Of a stretch of DNA of 11,204 bases, positions 1 through 7,073 are shown piece by piece. Source of the stretch: Bacillota bacterium (GTDB lineage: Bacteria; Bacillota; Clostridia; Oscillospirales; Oscillospiraceae); assembly GCA_009781925.1 (NCBI GenBank), contig WQUU01000177.1, positions 1 to 11,204 on the forward strand, given 5' to 3'. Below the pieces are notes generated by a model. It worked only from the letters and a program-made list of their open reading frames with translations. It was not told the DNA's origin and did no database searches. Position numbers and translations under genes: made by a program. Position 1 is the first letter of the stretch. Every line of letters starts with the position of its first letter.

Positions 1-672
1 TACAGGGAGCACAAGGCGATCCGGGGAAAGGTCAGCCTGGTCGCCCCCACCGCCGACGTGGGGACGGACAACAACCTGACCGTCCGGCAGAATCTCGAGT
101 TCTGGGCGGTGGTCTACAATTTGGAAAAATCCCGGCGGGAGGCCCGCATCAACGAGATGCTGGACTTTCTGGATCTGCGGCAGTATGAGGGTTTTTGGCC
201 CATGAGCATCTCCGCGGGAAACCGTCAGAAACTCGCCATTGCCCGCTCGCTGCTGGTGAAAAATCCGATTCTGTTTCTGGACGAACCCACCGTCAAACTG
301 GACGCCAAGGGGGCGGAGTCTGTCCGGGCCCTCGTGAAGAAGATCAATCAGGAATTCGGCACGACCGTGATCCTGACAACCCACTACATCTTCGAGGCCG
401 AGGAGCTCTGCGGGCGCGTCGCCATCATGCACAGGGGCAGGATCGCCAGCTGTGACACCGTGGAGAATCTCCGCGCCCACCTGCAAAAGCGGGGGGAGAT
501 CATCCTCACTTGCGCCGACGGGCGCGTGATCCGGGCGGAAAATCGCCCGGGGCGTCTGATTGAAATGCTCAAATCGCTCCGGGAACAGGGGATCTCCATC
601 CTCGCGGCTGAGACAGACGAGCCGACGCTGGAGGACATCTTTGTGGAGACCATCGCAGGGGGTGAGCAGTAG
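1..672 (+). CDS. ABC transporter ATP-binding protein, 5'-truncated (DrrA/CcmA-like)
   Basis: The reading frame is open from base 1, so the gene starts outside the window and its Walker A motif is missing. It would be the cytoplasmic ATPase that powers the permease encoded next. Visible motifs are a signature loop reading SAGNRQK (about 211-231) in place of the usual LSGGQ, Walker B ILFLDEPT (about 268-291), and the switch histidine in LTTH (about 373-384). The C-terminal EPTLEDIFVE is typical of DrrA-type ATPases. The segment before LTVRQNL, where a Q-loop glutamine is expected, reads SLVAPTADVG. I recall a subfamily of ABC-2 ATPases that also lacks this glutamine, so this need not mean loss of function. 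The stop is one base before the permease start, so the two form an operon. The family is certain; the substrate is unknown. Confidence 0.9.
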   Translation, partial: YREHKAIRGKVSLVAPTADVGTDNNLTVRQNLEFWAVVYNLEKSRREARINEMLDFLDLRQYEGFWPMSISAGNRQKLAIARSLLVKNPILFLDEPTVKLDAKGAESVRALVKKINQEFGTTVILTTHYIFEAEELCGRVAIMHRGRIASCDTVENLRAHLQKRGEIILTCADGRVIRAENRPGRLIEMLKSLREQGISILAAETDEPTLEDIFVETIAGGEQ

Positions 673-673
673 G

Positions 674-1504
674 ATGTTTCTCAAATCCGCCCTCTCCTTC
701 GCCAAGCTGGAATACCGGGCGCTGCGCTTTTACCCCTCCAGTTTCGCCTTGGGCGTGATCTCCAGCTTTGTGACCACCGGTATGTGGTTTTTTGTCTCGC
801 TGTTTTTAAAAGAATACGCCGCCGCGTCTCTTGCGAGTTTTGGCGGCGACTTCGTATCCTACATGGTGATCGGCGTGGTGTTTTTTCAGAACTCCTCGGC
901 GATTCTGACGCTGCCCTATAACAGCCTGAACACCGCTTACTGGGACAAGCGCCTGGAGGTATATAACGCCTCGTCCTCCGGCATCTGGGCCTTTCTCTCC
1001 GGCCGTTTTCTCTGGACGTTTTTCTATCAGCTCATCATCCAGGCCGCGGTCTTGTTCGCCGCCGTGTTCTGCGCGGGGGTGAGGCTGCACGCGGACATCC
1101 AAGTGTTTCCGCTCATCGCCTACTACCTCTCTTTCGTGTTCACCTGCCTGGGGCTCGGGCTGATCGGGGCGAGCACCTTCTTTTCCCTGGAGGTGAAACA
1201 GGGGAGGGAACCCTTCACCTGGCTGGTGGACGTCCTGGCGCGCATCTTCTCCGGCGTCTACTACCCGCTGGCGATTCTGCCCGCCGGCATTCAGTTTCTC
1301 TCCCGCATCGTCCCCCACACCTACGCGCTGGAGGGGTTAAGGCTCATTATGATGAACGGCGCGGGGCTGGGCGACGGTACGGTTCGGAACGATCTGTACG
1401 TCATGCTGGGCTTCGCCGTATGTTCCATGCTGCTGGGGATATGGATTCTCAACCGGGCGCTCAATCGGGCGCATCACGGCAACGGTGTGGGGATGGTGGT
1501 TTAG
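674..1504 (+). CDS. ABC-2 type transporter permease
   Basis: This is a predicted 276-residue integral membrane protein with about six hydrophobic segments, the usual size and topology for the membrane half of an ABC-2 exporter of the DrrB/NodJ kind. I chose the ATG at 674 because it follows the ATPase stop by one base and a purine-rich GGGGGTGAG lies 9 bases upstream. The frame is open further upstream, but that stretch overlaps the ATPase gene. The loop reading LPYNSLNTAYWDKRLEVY and the later SGVYYPLAILP match conserved positions of this permease family as I remember them. With the preceding ATPase it should form an export complex with two copies of each subunit. The stop codon lies in a 14-bp tandem duplication, so the C-terminus (GNGVGMVV) may be recent. 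The substrate cannot be told: drug, lipid or polysaccharide are all possible. Confidence 0.88.
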   Translation: MFLKSALSFAKLEYRALRFYPSSFALGVISSFVTTGMWFFVSLFLKEYAAASLASFGGDFVSYMVIGVVFFQNSSAILTLPYNSLNTAYWDKRLEVYNASSSGIWAFLSGRFLWTFFYQLIIQAAVLFAAVFCAGVRLHADIQVFPLIAYYLSFVFTCLGLGLIGASTFFSLEVKQGREPFTWLVDVLARIFSGVYYPLAILPAGIQFLSRIVPHTYALEGLRLIMMNGAGLGDGTVRNDLYVMLGFAVCSMLLGIWILNRALNRAHHGNGVGMVV

Positions 1505-1519
1505 AGATGGTGGTTTAGA
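1492..1519 (+). repeat. 14-bp perfect tandem duplication at a stop codon
   Basis: The unit GATGGTGGTTTAGA occurs twice head to tail, at 1492-1505 and 1506-1519. The first copy carries the TAG stop of the permease. The second lies just outside the gene, 8 bases from the palindromic element at 1528. It looks like a replication-slippage product or a scar from insertion of the neighbouring element. Confidence 0.9.
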
Positions 1520-1608
1520 AATAAAACCGTCATTGCGAGGAGCGTAAGCGACGCGGCAATCCAGTGTTGGCAGTATTTCTGGATTGCTTCGCTGCGCTCG
1601 CAATGACG
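1519..1608 (-). terminator. Probable intrinsic terminator of the minus-strand operon
   Basis: Read on the minus strand, the palindromic element folds into a long stem ending in CAATGACG, and this is followed at once by GTTTTATTTC, a U-rich tract in RNA. It starts 8 bases past the helicase stop codon. On the plus strand no T-rich run follows the stem, so it is a less likely terminator for the permease transcript. A mobile-type repeat may thus have taken on the job of a terminator. Confidence 0.6.
1528..1608. repeat. Palindromic intergenic element, copy 1
   Basis: This 81-bp element begins CGTCATTGCGAG and ends with its exact complement CTCGCAATGACG (12-bp perfect outer stem, 1528-1539 with 1597-1608). 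An inner 9-bp stem pairs GCAATCCAG (1556-1564) with CTGGATTGC (1579-1587) around a 14-nt loop. The two arms differ between the stems: the left has GAGCGTAAGCGACGCG and the right TTCGCTGCG. A second copy at 7074-7148 has the arms exchanged, so it lies in the opposite orientation. The type resembles small non-coding REP or MITE-like repeats seen across many bacterial genomes. It carries no gene. Confidence 0.9.
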
Positions 1609-1615
1609 GGCAAGG

Positions 1616-3817
1616 CTACATCATCGCCTCCCGCAGCCCCTCGAAATCGAGATAATCCTCGATGAACTGCTTGCGCAATAAGCTCAGCGGGATAAACTCG
1701 TTATACTTCCCCCGCACCTGTACCCTGTCCGGCAGGGGAAGGCCGTAGAGGTTCAGCTCGGATCGCAGAATCTCCCGGATGACCGCCTCCAGCTCCTCCG
1801 CCGAACCGTCATATATCACTTCGAGATAGATCGCGGTGATCCAGGGCAGCCGGTTTTTGATCTTCCGCTGACGCAGCGCGTAGTGCAGGGTGAGGAGCTG
1901 CCGCGTGCCCACCCAGGGGAAGACGGCGTATTTTTTGTCGGAGAGCGGCGTCACCGCGTTTTCCAAAATCCCGCTGTTGCGCGCGATGTAGCGGATCTCC
2001 TCCAGCCGCTCCTTGCAGCGCTCGCTCAGATAGGGGTACTGCATGCCGCCCGACAGGATGTCGCGCATTTTCCGCACCAGTACGGTGTGCAGCTCCATAT
2101 CCGTCTCTTGGTACCAGTCCACCACCGAGATACCCGGGACGCGTTTGACGAAGATCACCTTGGACTTCTCATTGACGTCCACCGTCTCCCAGGCCAGCCC
2201 GGCCAGGGCGAAGCGCGTGCCCACCGGATAGACCTTGTCCACCGTGCCGATGGTGCGGTTCTCGTCCTTGACCAGCAGATACTCCGGCGCCAAGAACACC
2301 GTGAGGAACTTGTGGCTGTTCACCACTTTCTCGCCCTCCCTGCCGATGATGAACCCGCCGCGCTCCGTGCGTTCCAGCTGGTCTTCGCCGATCAGATGAG
2401 TCAGGAGCTCCCGGTAGTCGTCCGGGGAGATGTGCCGAAAACAGCCGAGGCCCAGCACCGCCGAGGCCAGCGCCGCCGCACTGAGCTCCCCGCAGCTTTT
2501 CAAGTGGCTCATGGTCTGATGGTAAAGGAGGTTGTAAGCGTGCTCCAGAGGGGGGATCGGCTCGATCCAGCGGTCTTTCGTGTAGAGCTCGATGACGGCG
2601 ATCGTGCGGATAAAATCCCAGTTGATGGGGCCCAGCGTGTCGTCGGAGTTGATCTTGACGCTCTCCACAAAGGTGAAGAGCAACTGCGGGATCTGCCCCC
2701 GCCGCCCGCAGCGCCCCAGCCTCTGGGCAAAGCTGGAGACGTTCAGCGGCGCGCCCACCTGCACCACCTGGTCGAGAGAGCCGATGTCGATACCGAGTTC
2801 CAGCGTCACCGTGGCCCCGGTGACGATTTTTTCGTCCTCGGACTTCATCTCGTCCTCGGTGGTCTCCCGGATCAGCGCCGAGACGTTCCCGTGGTGCACC
2901 CGATAGACATCGGGAGCTTTGTTTTTTAGGGCGATTTCCTTCAAATTCGCGATGACGAGTTCCGTCTCCTCGCGGCTGTTGGTGAAGATAATGGTTTTTT
3001 TGTCCAGCGTCATCTTGAACAGATATTCGTAGTGCTCCCGGCTGCCGAAGTCTCCGCCCGAGTCGGTCTTGACTACGGCGCCCGAAGAATCCCGCTCCGT
3101 CAGATCGCGCTTGTCACTCAAATTGACAAAGCGCTCCACGCGGAGTTTCAGGCGCTTTTTTCCCTCGTCCGTGACCGGCGCGGCGCAGTTGCGGCCCGTA
3201 CCGGTACTCAGCCAAGTTTGCGCAAGGGACAGATCCCCCAAGGTGGCGGAGAGCCCGATGCGCCGCGGAATCACGCCGGTGAGTTTTTGCAGCCGCTCCA
3301 AAATGCACAGCAGCTGCAAACCCCGGGCGTCCCGCATGAAGTGGTGCACCTCGTCGATGATGACAAAGCGCAGATCGGAGAAGAGTTTCAGACAGGCCCC
3401 GCGCTTATTCGTTAAGAGGCTCTCCAGCGACTCCGGCGTGATCTGCAAAATCCCCTCCGGATGCTTGAGCAGCTCATTTTTTTTCGACTGCGACGCGTCC
3501 CCGTGCCACTTACAGACCGGGATGTTCGAATCCAGCAGCAGCTGCGAAAGGCGCTTGAACTGGTCGTTGATGAGCGCTTTCAGCGGCGAGATGTACAACA
3601 CCCCCACGGAACGGGAGGGCCTCTCGTACAGCTCCGTGAGCACCGGCAGAAAGGCCGCCTCGGTCTTGCCCGAGGCCGTGCCGGAGGAGAGCAGAAGATT
3701 ATTCTCGGAGTCGAAGATGACCTCGCAGGCCGCGACCTGGATGCCGCGCAGTTCCTCCCAGCGGTTTTGGTAGATGAAGTCCTGGATAAAGGGGGCCAGG
3801 CGGGAAAAAGCGTCCAT
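1616..3817 (-). CDS. Lhr/BrxHI-like DEVH superfamily 2 helicase
   Basis: This is a predicted 733-residue ATP-dependent nucleic-acid helicase, probably acting on DNA. All core motifs are present in order: motif I GTASGKT (46-52), Ia ISPLKAL (about 76), Ib ITPES (about 126), II DEVH (about 155), III SAT (about 190), IV IIFTNSREE (about 276), V TLELGIDIG (about 337) and VI QRLGRCGRRG (about 365). Behind these, about 505-565 resembles the beta-barrel region of Lhr-type helicases (GTVDKVYPVGTRFALAG, then VIFVKRVPG). The length fits compact Lhr-core or MrfA-like helicases, not the 1,500-residue Lhr of E. coli. I chose the ATG at 3817 because AAGGAAGG lies 7 bases upstream; an in-frame ATG at 3892 would add 25 residues lying inside the preceding gene. 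The paired BrxD-like ATPase gene in this operon points to BrxHI, the helicase of type 2 BREX loci. Family is certain; the role is inferred. Confidence 0.93.
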   Translation of the reverse strand: MDAFSRLAPFIQDFIYQNRWEELRGIQVAACEVIFDSENNLLLSSGTASGKTEAAFLPVLTELYERPSRSVGVLYISPLKALINDQFKRLSQLLLDSNIPVCKWHGDASQSKKNELLKHPEGILQITPESLESLLTNKRGACLKLFSDLRFVIIDEVHHFMRDARGLQLLCILERLQKLTGVIPRRIGLSATLGDLSLAQTWLSTGTGRNCAAPVTDEGKKRLKLRVERFVNLSDKRDLTERDSSGAVVKTDSGGDFGSREHYEYLFKMTLDKKTIIFTNSREETELVIANLKEIALKNKAPDVYRVHHGNVSALIRETTEDEMKSEDEKIVTGATVTLELGIDIGSLDQVVQVGAPLNVSSFAQRLGRCGRRGQIPQLLFTFVESVKINSDDTLGPINWDFIRTIAVIELYTKDRWIEPIPPLEHAYNLLYHQTMSHLKSCGELSAAALASAVLGLGCFRHISPDDYRELLTHLIGEDQLERTERGGFIIGREGEKVVNSHKFLTVFLAPEYLLVKDENRTIGTVDKVYPVGTRFALAGLAWETVDVNEKSKVIFVKRVPGISVVDWYQETDMELHTVLVRKMRDILSGGMQYPYLSERCKERLEEIRYIARNSGILENAVTPLSDKKYAVFPWVGTRQLLTLHYALRQRKIKNRLPWITAIYLEVIYDGSAEELEAVIREILRSELNLYGLPLPDRVQVRGKYNEFIPLSLLRKQFIEDYLDFEGLREAMM

Positions 3818-3830
3818 GGCGGAGCCTTCC

Positions 3831-4085
3831 TTATGAATCGAGTTTTTCGCCGCACTGTTTGCAAACCGGCCCCTGCAAGCGGCTGGAGGCAAGCATGGCG
3901 TGGCAGTGCGGGCACCTGTAAAATTTGTATTTTACGACAAACGAGCAGACCATCAGAACAACCACAATACTGATTGCAACAATAAACAGGCCGGTCGGCA
4001 CGGTGAATAACAACAGAAGCAGCGCGAGAAGGATCGCCGCTACGGTCGTGATATTGCTGATCTGATTGGCTTTTTTGTAATTCAT
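3831..4085 (-). CDS. Small two-helix membrane protein with C-terminal zinc ribbon
   Basis: This is an 84-residue protein I cannot name. Two hydrophobic segments (about 11-28 and 31-51) form a helical hairpin that should span the membrane. A short basic stretch (KYKFYR) follows, then a four-cysteine zinc ribbon with CPHC at 58-61 and CKQC at 75-78. Both ends are then expected in the cytoplasm. The start is well supported: AAAGGAG lies 7 bases before the ATG. The stop codon overlaps the helicase ribosome binding site (TAAGGAAGG), so translation of the two is probably coupled. Its place between the ATPase and helicase genes suggests it belongs to the same system, perhaps as a membrane anchor or metal or nucleic-acid sensing part, but this is inference. 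Small zinc-ribbon membrane proteins of this shape also occur alone in Firmicutes. Confidence 0.85.
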   Translation of the reverse strand: MNYKKANQISNITTVAAILLALLLLLFTVPTGLFIVAISIVVVLMVCSFVVKYKFYRCPHCHAMLASSRLQGPVCKQCGEKLDS

Positions 4086-4097
4086 AATGTTTCTCCT

Positions 4098-5420
4098 TTA
4101 TACCTCAAATTCCTCGAACTCCTCGTGTATTTCCTCGTCCCCCAGCCCGCCCCTGGCCATCTCGAAGCTGTTGCTGCCCAAAATGTCCGCGGCGCTTTTT
4201 CCCGGGTTCTGGTACAAAATATTCGTAAGCTCAATAAAATCCCGGATGATCTCCCGCGGCGTGATGTGCGTGTCCGCGCCGACGCGATTGTACTCCACCG
4301 TGAGGAAGTAGACCAGCTCCTCGTGCCGCAGCGCCGGTTCGTAGCGGTAGAGCTGGGCGTGGATGTCCCGCAGTTTCTCGACTAAGACGTACATCTCCTC
4401 CTGGGTGAGCATCTGCAGCCGGATGATCGGGGCGCTCAGATCCCTGATGTCGGCGCCGGAAAAATGTCCCTCCGCCAGGCGGGATTTGAGCGCCTCGTAG
4501 CTGAACAGGCCCCGGTACTTGTCCTCGATACAGGAGGGCGTGCCGCCCATCAGAAAGCCGATGTGCCGGGCCTTGCCCTGTAAAACGTCGTTGTACATGG
4601 TGAGAATTTTCTCGTAGTTATTCTGCCGGGTGACGGAATTCGGAATTTTATAGAGATTCACCAGCTCGTCAATGAGCACCAGCAGACCCTTGTAGCCTGC
4701 ACCCACCAGAAAAATCGCGAAGAGTTTCAAAAAGTCATACCAGGTCTCGTCGGTGACGATAAAGTTGATGTCCAGGTCGGCCTTCGCGTCTCTGCGGGAG
4801 GCGTACTCCCCCCGGAACCACTTGAGCACATTGCTCTTCATGGCAGCGTCGTCCTGCCGGTAGGCCCGGAAGTAGGTGACCACGGCTTTGGCAAACTCGA
4901 AGCCGTTGACCATCCCCTCCAGAGCGCCCGCGACCTCGTAAATTTGACTCTCCACCTTCCGGTCGAAAGCCGGGCCCTCCAGACCGGTCTGGGCCTTGAC
5001 TTCGGTCTGGACGCCGGAGATCCAGCGCTCCAAAATGAGCGGGAGGGCCCCGCCGTCCGGCTTGGACTTCGTGGAGAGGTTCTGGATGAGTTCCTTGTAA
5101 GTGCCGAGGCCCTGGCCCTTTGTCCCGGCAAAGCGCCGCTCGGGGGAGAGATCCGCGTCCACGACGGCAAAGCCCTTGGCGGTGGCGTAGTTGCGGATGG
5201 TCTGCAGAAGAAAGCTCTTTCCGCTGCCGTATTTGCCCACGATAAAGCGAAAGGACGCGCCGCCCTCCTCGATCATGTCGATGTCGTGCAGAATCGCCGC
5301 GATCTCCTGGGCGCGGCCCACGGTGATGTATTCGAGGCCCACGCGGGGCACGACGCCGCCTTTTAGGGCGTTCATCAGAATGTTCGCGATCCGCGCCGGC
5401 GCCTGGTTCTCCATACGCAT
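4098..5420 (-). CDS. BrxD-like (DUF2791) P-loop ATPase
   Basis: This is a predicted 440-residue cytoplasmic ATPase that I recognise as the DUF2791/BrxD family, known as an ATP-binding component of type 2 BREX phage-defence loci. Walker A is GKYGSGKS (62-69), preceded by a helical N-terminus ending in FRFIVG. Walker B is LLVLIDE (246-252). A likely sensor or arginine-finger region reads GFLMGGTPSCIEDKYRGLFS (289-308), with nearby arginines at about 303 and 314. The C-terminal part (ITPREIIRDFIEL, about 386-398) matches the end of AAA+-like members, and the tail is strongly acidic (GDEEIHEEFEEFEV). The ATG at 5420 has AGGAG 6 bases upstream; a second in-frame ATG two codons later is possible. 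The stop TAA overlaps the AAAGGAG of the next gene. Its target is unknown; with the helicase, DNA loading or remodelling is a reasonable inference. Confidence 0.88.
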   Translation of the reverse strand: MRMENQAPARIANILMNALKGGVVPRVGLEYITVGRAQEIAAILHDIDMIEEGGASFRFIVGKYGSGKSFLLQTIRNYATAKGFAVVDADLSPERRFAGTKGQGLGTYKELIQNLSTKSKPDGGALPLILERWISGVQTEVKAQTGLEGPAFDRKVESQIYEVAGALEGMVNGFEFAKAVVTYFRAYRQDDAAMKSNVLKWFRGEYASRRDAKADLDINFIVTDETWYDFLKLFAIFLVGAGYKGLLVLIDELVNLYKIPNSVTRQNNYEKILTMYNDVLQGKARHIGFLMGGTPSCIEDKYRGLFSYEALKSRLAEGHFSGADIRDLSAPIIRLQMLTQEEMYVLVEKLRDIHAQLYRYEPALRHEELVYFLTVEYNRVGADTHITPREIIRDFIELTNILYQNPGKSAADILGSNSFEMARGGLGDEEIHEEFEEFEV

Positions 5421-5429
5421 TGCGTACTC

Positions 5430-6950
5430 CTATTCTCCCAGCATTTCCGCGATATTTTCCCTATATTCCTCATAAATTGCCATGTTCTCGGCAAACGCCA
5501 AAATATTGTCCCCGATGAAGTCCATGGCCTTCTCATTGATGCCGTCCGCCAGAATCTCCGGCATGACGCCGTTTTGAGCGGCAAAGATTTTGATGTCCGC
5601 GCTGCCGGTCAATGCGACGGACAGCGCCGCGCGCTCCGTGGCACACAAAGCCTCTTTCAGCGCGCTCCAGCCGTCTGAGATCAAGTTGAGAGGTTCGGCC
5701 TGAGGCTCTGAAACCGATAAAATCGTCTGCGAGGCGTCTTCCTCCGGCACGATCAGCCTGTTTTGCGTCCCCAGGGCCTCTTCCCGGATGCGGGCGAGAT
5801 TTTGGCGGTTCACGGTGACGACCCTGCGGTTTCTGCCGCTCTGAAAATCCGCGACCGCCTTTTCGATGACGCGATCCAGTTCCGGGGGCGGCAGCCCCAG
5901 CTTTTGGAGCCTCGGGAGGGCCTGCCGCAGCGCGGCCGCGCTGACTGTAATTTTGGGGCTGTATTTGACGGCCTCCCGCAGGCAGGCCTCCGTTTTTTTG
6001 AGCAGATAGCCGACAAGTTCCCTTCGGCCCGCGTAGCGCAGGGTGATGTCCGCCGTCCACCAGTTGTCCCTGCAGGTATAGACCTCTCCGCCCGGCAGTT
6101 CCACCCGGCGGTCGGGCTGCTGGAGCCAGGGGACAAACAGCGCTCGCCCAAAGGGATTCCAGGTCACCCCTCTGCAGATGCCATAGATAAGCAAATCGTC
6201 GAGCCCAAGCCTGCGCCGCGCGCAGGCCTCACGTAGCCCCCGGAGGACGGCGGCGAAACAGCTCTCCAGCAGGACCGCGTTCCCCGCGCCGTAGAATTTG
6301 GACTTTGTAATGTCATAGCCGGAGATGCCGTTCCAGAGCGAGAGAGTATTCTCCGCGCCGAGGTCGAAGAGAAACAGCTCGGGGTAGTATCTTTGCAGGC
6401 CGCGCTCCGCCACGAAATCCGAGAAGTTCTGCGGCAGAGGGTAGTAGATGCAGTAATCCTTGATCCACTGCGGCAGGTATCCGTCCAGCATGGGCTCCCT
6501 CCGCCGGACTGCGGCCCACACCGCCATCAGTCTGTCCAGCCCATCGGCGGGGTCTCTGACGCCGACGCCGGAGAGCAGCTCATAGAGATAGAGAAACACA
6601 TAGGACAGGGCGATCGGCAAAATTTCACCGCGCCGGGCGTTTGTGCGCCAGGTAAAATAGGTGCGGAGCTGTTCGTAGCCCATATGCTGATAATACGGAT
6701 AATACATGGAAAATGGCGCGCGGCCAGGGTAGTCGTCCGAAAAATCCGCCATGAACCGGGCCTGTTTATAGAACAGTCCGGCGTCATTCCGGGCAAAGGG
6801 ATTCCCGGAGGCGAGGCTGCGCATCTGATAGAATTTTTCGCGGATCGGGTCTGCGGTTCTGGGCCCGATGGGTTCCGCAGCGGCGGTATTGCCGGGGCCG
6901 AAATCGACCTCGATCTCGGCGAATCTCGCCCCGGAAAACAAGCTGTCCAT
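5430..6950 (-). CDS. TerB-N / TerB-C domain protein, first gene of the operon
   Basis: This is a predicted 506-residue soluble protein. The N-terminal part (about 36-265) matches the TerB N-terminal domain: REKFYQMR, then PFSMYYPYYQ, YFTWRTNARRGE and LSYVFLYLYELLSGVG. The last about 130 residues match the TerB-C domain, with RIREEALGTQNRLIVPEE (about 387-404) and INEKAMDFIGD (471-481). I see no separate central TerB domain. TerB-family modules are named after tellurite-resistance operons, but the TerB-N/TerB-C architecture is also found beside helicases and ATPases in presumed DNA-processing loci, so tellurite resistance should not be assumed. The ATG at 6950 has AGGGG 5 bases upstream and a good promoter behind it. 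The stop TAG overlaps the AGGAG of the ATPase gene. As first gene it may be a scaffold or sensor for the complex (inference). Confidence 0.88.
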   Translation of the reverse strand: MDSLFSGARFAEIEVDFGPGNTAAAEPIGPRTADPIREKFYQMRSLASGNPFARNDAGLFYKQARFMADFSDDYPGRAPFSMYYPYYQHMGYEQLRTYFTWRTNARRGEILPIALSYVFLYLYELLSGVGVRDPADGLDRLMAVWAAVRRREPMLDGYLPQWIKDYCIYYPLPQNFSDFVAERGLQRYYPELFLFDLGAENTLSLWNGISGYDITKSKFYGAGNAVLLESCFAAVLRGLREACARRRLGLDDLLIYGICRGVTWNPFGRALFVPWLQQPDRRVELPGGEVYTCRDNWWTADITLRYAGRRELVGYLLKKTEACLREAVKYSPKITVSAAALRQALPRLQKLGLPPPELDRVIEKAVADFQSGRNRRVVTVNRQNLARIREEALGTQNRLIVPEEDASQTILSVSEPQAEPLNLISDGWSALKEALCATERAALSVALTGSADIKIFAAQNGVMPEILADGINEKAMDFIGDNILAFAENMAIYEEYRENIAEMLGE

Positions 6951-6985
6951 GGCGTCCCCTGAGGCAAACGGAAGAATTGATCATG

Positions 6986-7015
6986 ATTATACCATATGTG
7001 GTGTCAGGAGAGCAA
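6986..7015 (-). promoter_or_regulatory. Promoter of the TerB-BrxD-helicase operon
   Basis: On the minus strand a perfect -10 box TATAAT (6986-6991) lies 18 bases downstream of a weak -35 box TTGCTC (7010-7015). Transcription would begin near 6979, giving a leader of about 29 nt before the ATG at 6950, with the AGGGG ribosome binding site inside it. It fits a housekeeping sigma-A site with modest strength. Confidence 0.6.
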
Positions 7016-7035
7016 CACGAAGTAGTAAATTTGGG

Positions 7036-7064
7036 TTGTTTTTCGCGCCGCGCGGGGTTATAAT
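7036..7064 (+). promoter_or_regulatory. Promoter of the heterodimeric ABC exporter genes
   Basis: On the plus strand TTGTTT (7036-7041) and a perfect TATAAT (7059-7064) are separated by 17 bases. Transcription would begin at about 7071, just before the palindromic element, so the element would be the first structure of the leader RNA. The site is back to back with the minus-strand promoter, with 20 bases between the two -35 boxes. Confidence 0.6.
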
Positions 7065-7073
7065 TACATCGTC

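Noticed and set aside
1883..2929. 348-codon plus-strand open frame inside the helicase region
   Set aside because: It is antisense to a helicase with all motifs intact, and its His/Arg/Asp-rich translation shows no domain.
3818..3892. Longer N-terminus for the helicase from an ATG at 3892
   Set aside because: The extra 25 residues lie inside the zinc-ribbon gene, while the ATG at 3817 has a well-placed AAGGAAGG.
5430..6950. Tellurite-resistance function for the TerB-domain protein
   Set aside because: No terC, terD, terE or other ter genes are seen; the domain name alone does not support this role.
1616..6950. Complete type 2 BREX locus
   Set aside because: Only the BrxD-like and BrxHI-like components are recognisable; no methylase, PglZ, PglW or PglY is seen in the window.
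6983..7063. Short plus-strand frame of 26 residues between the divergent genes
   Set aside because: No ribosome binding site, and it lies over both predicted promoters; its stop codon is part of a TATAAT box.
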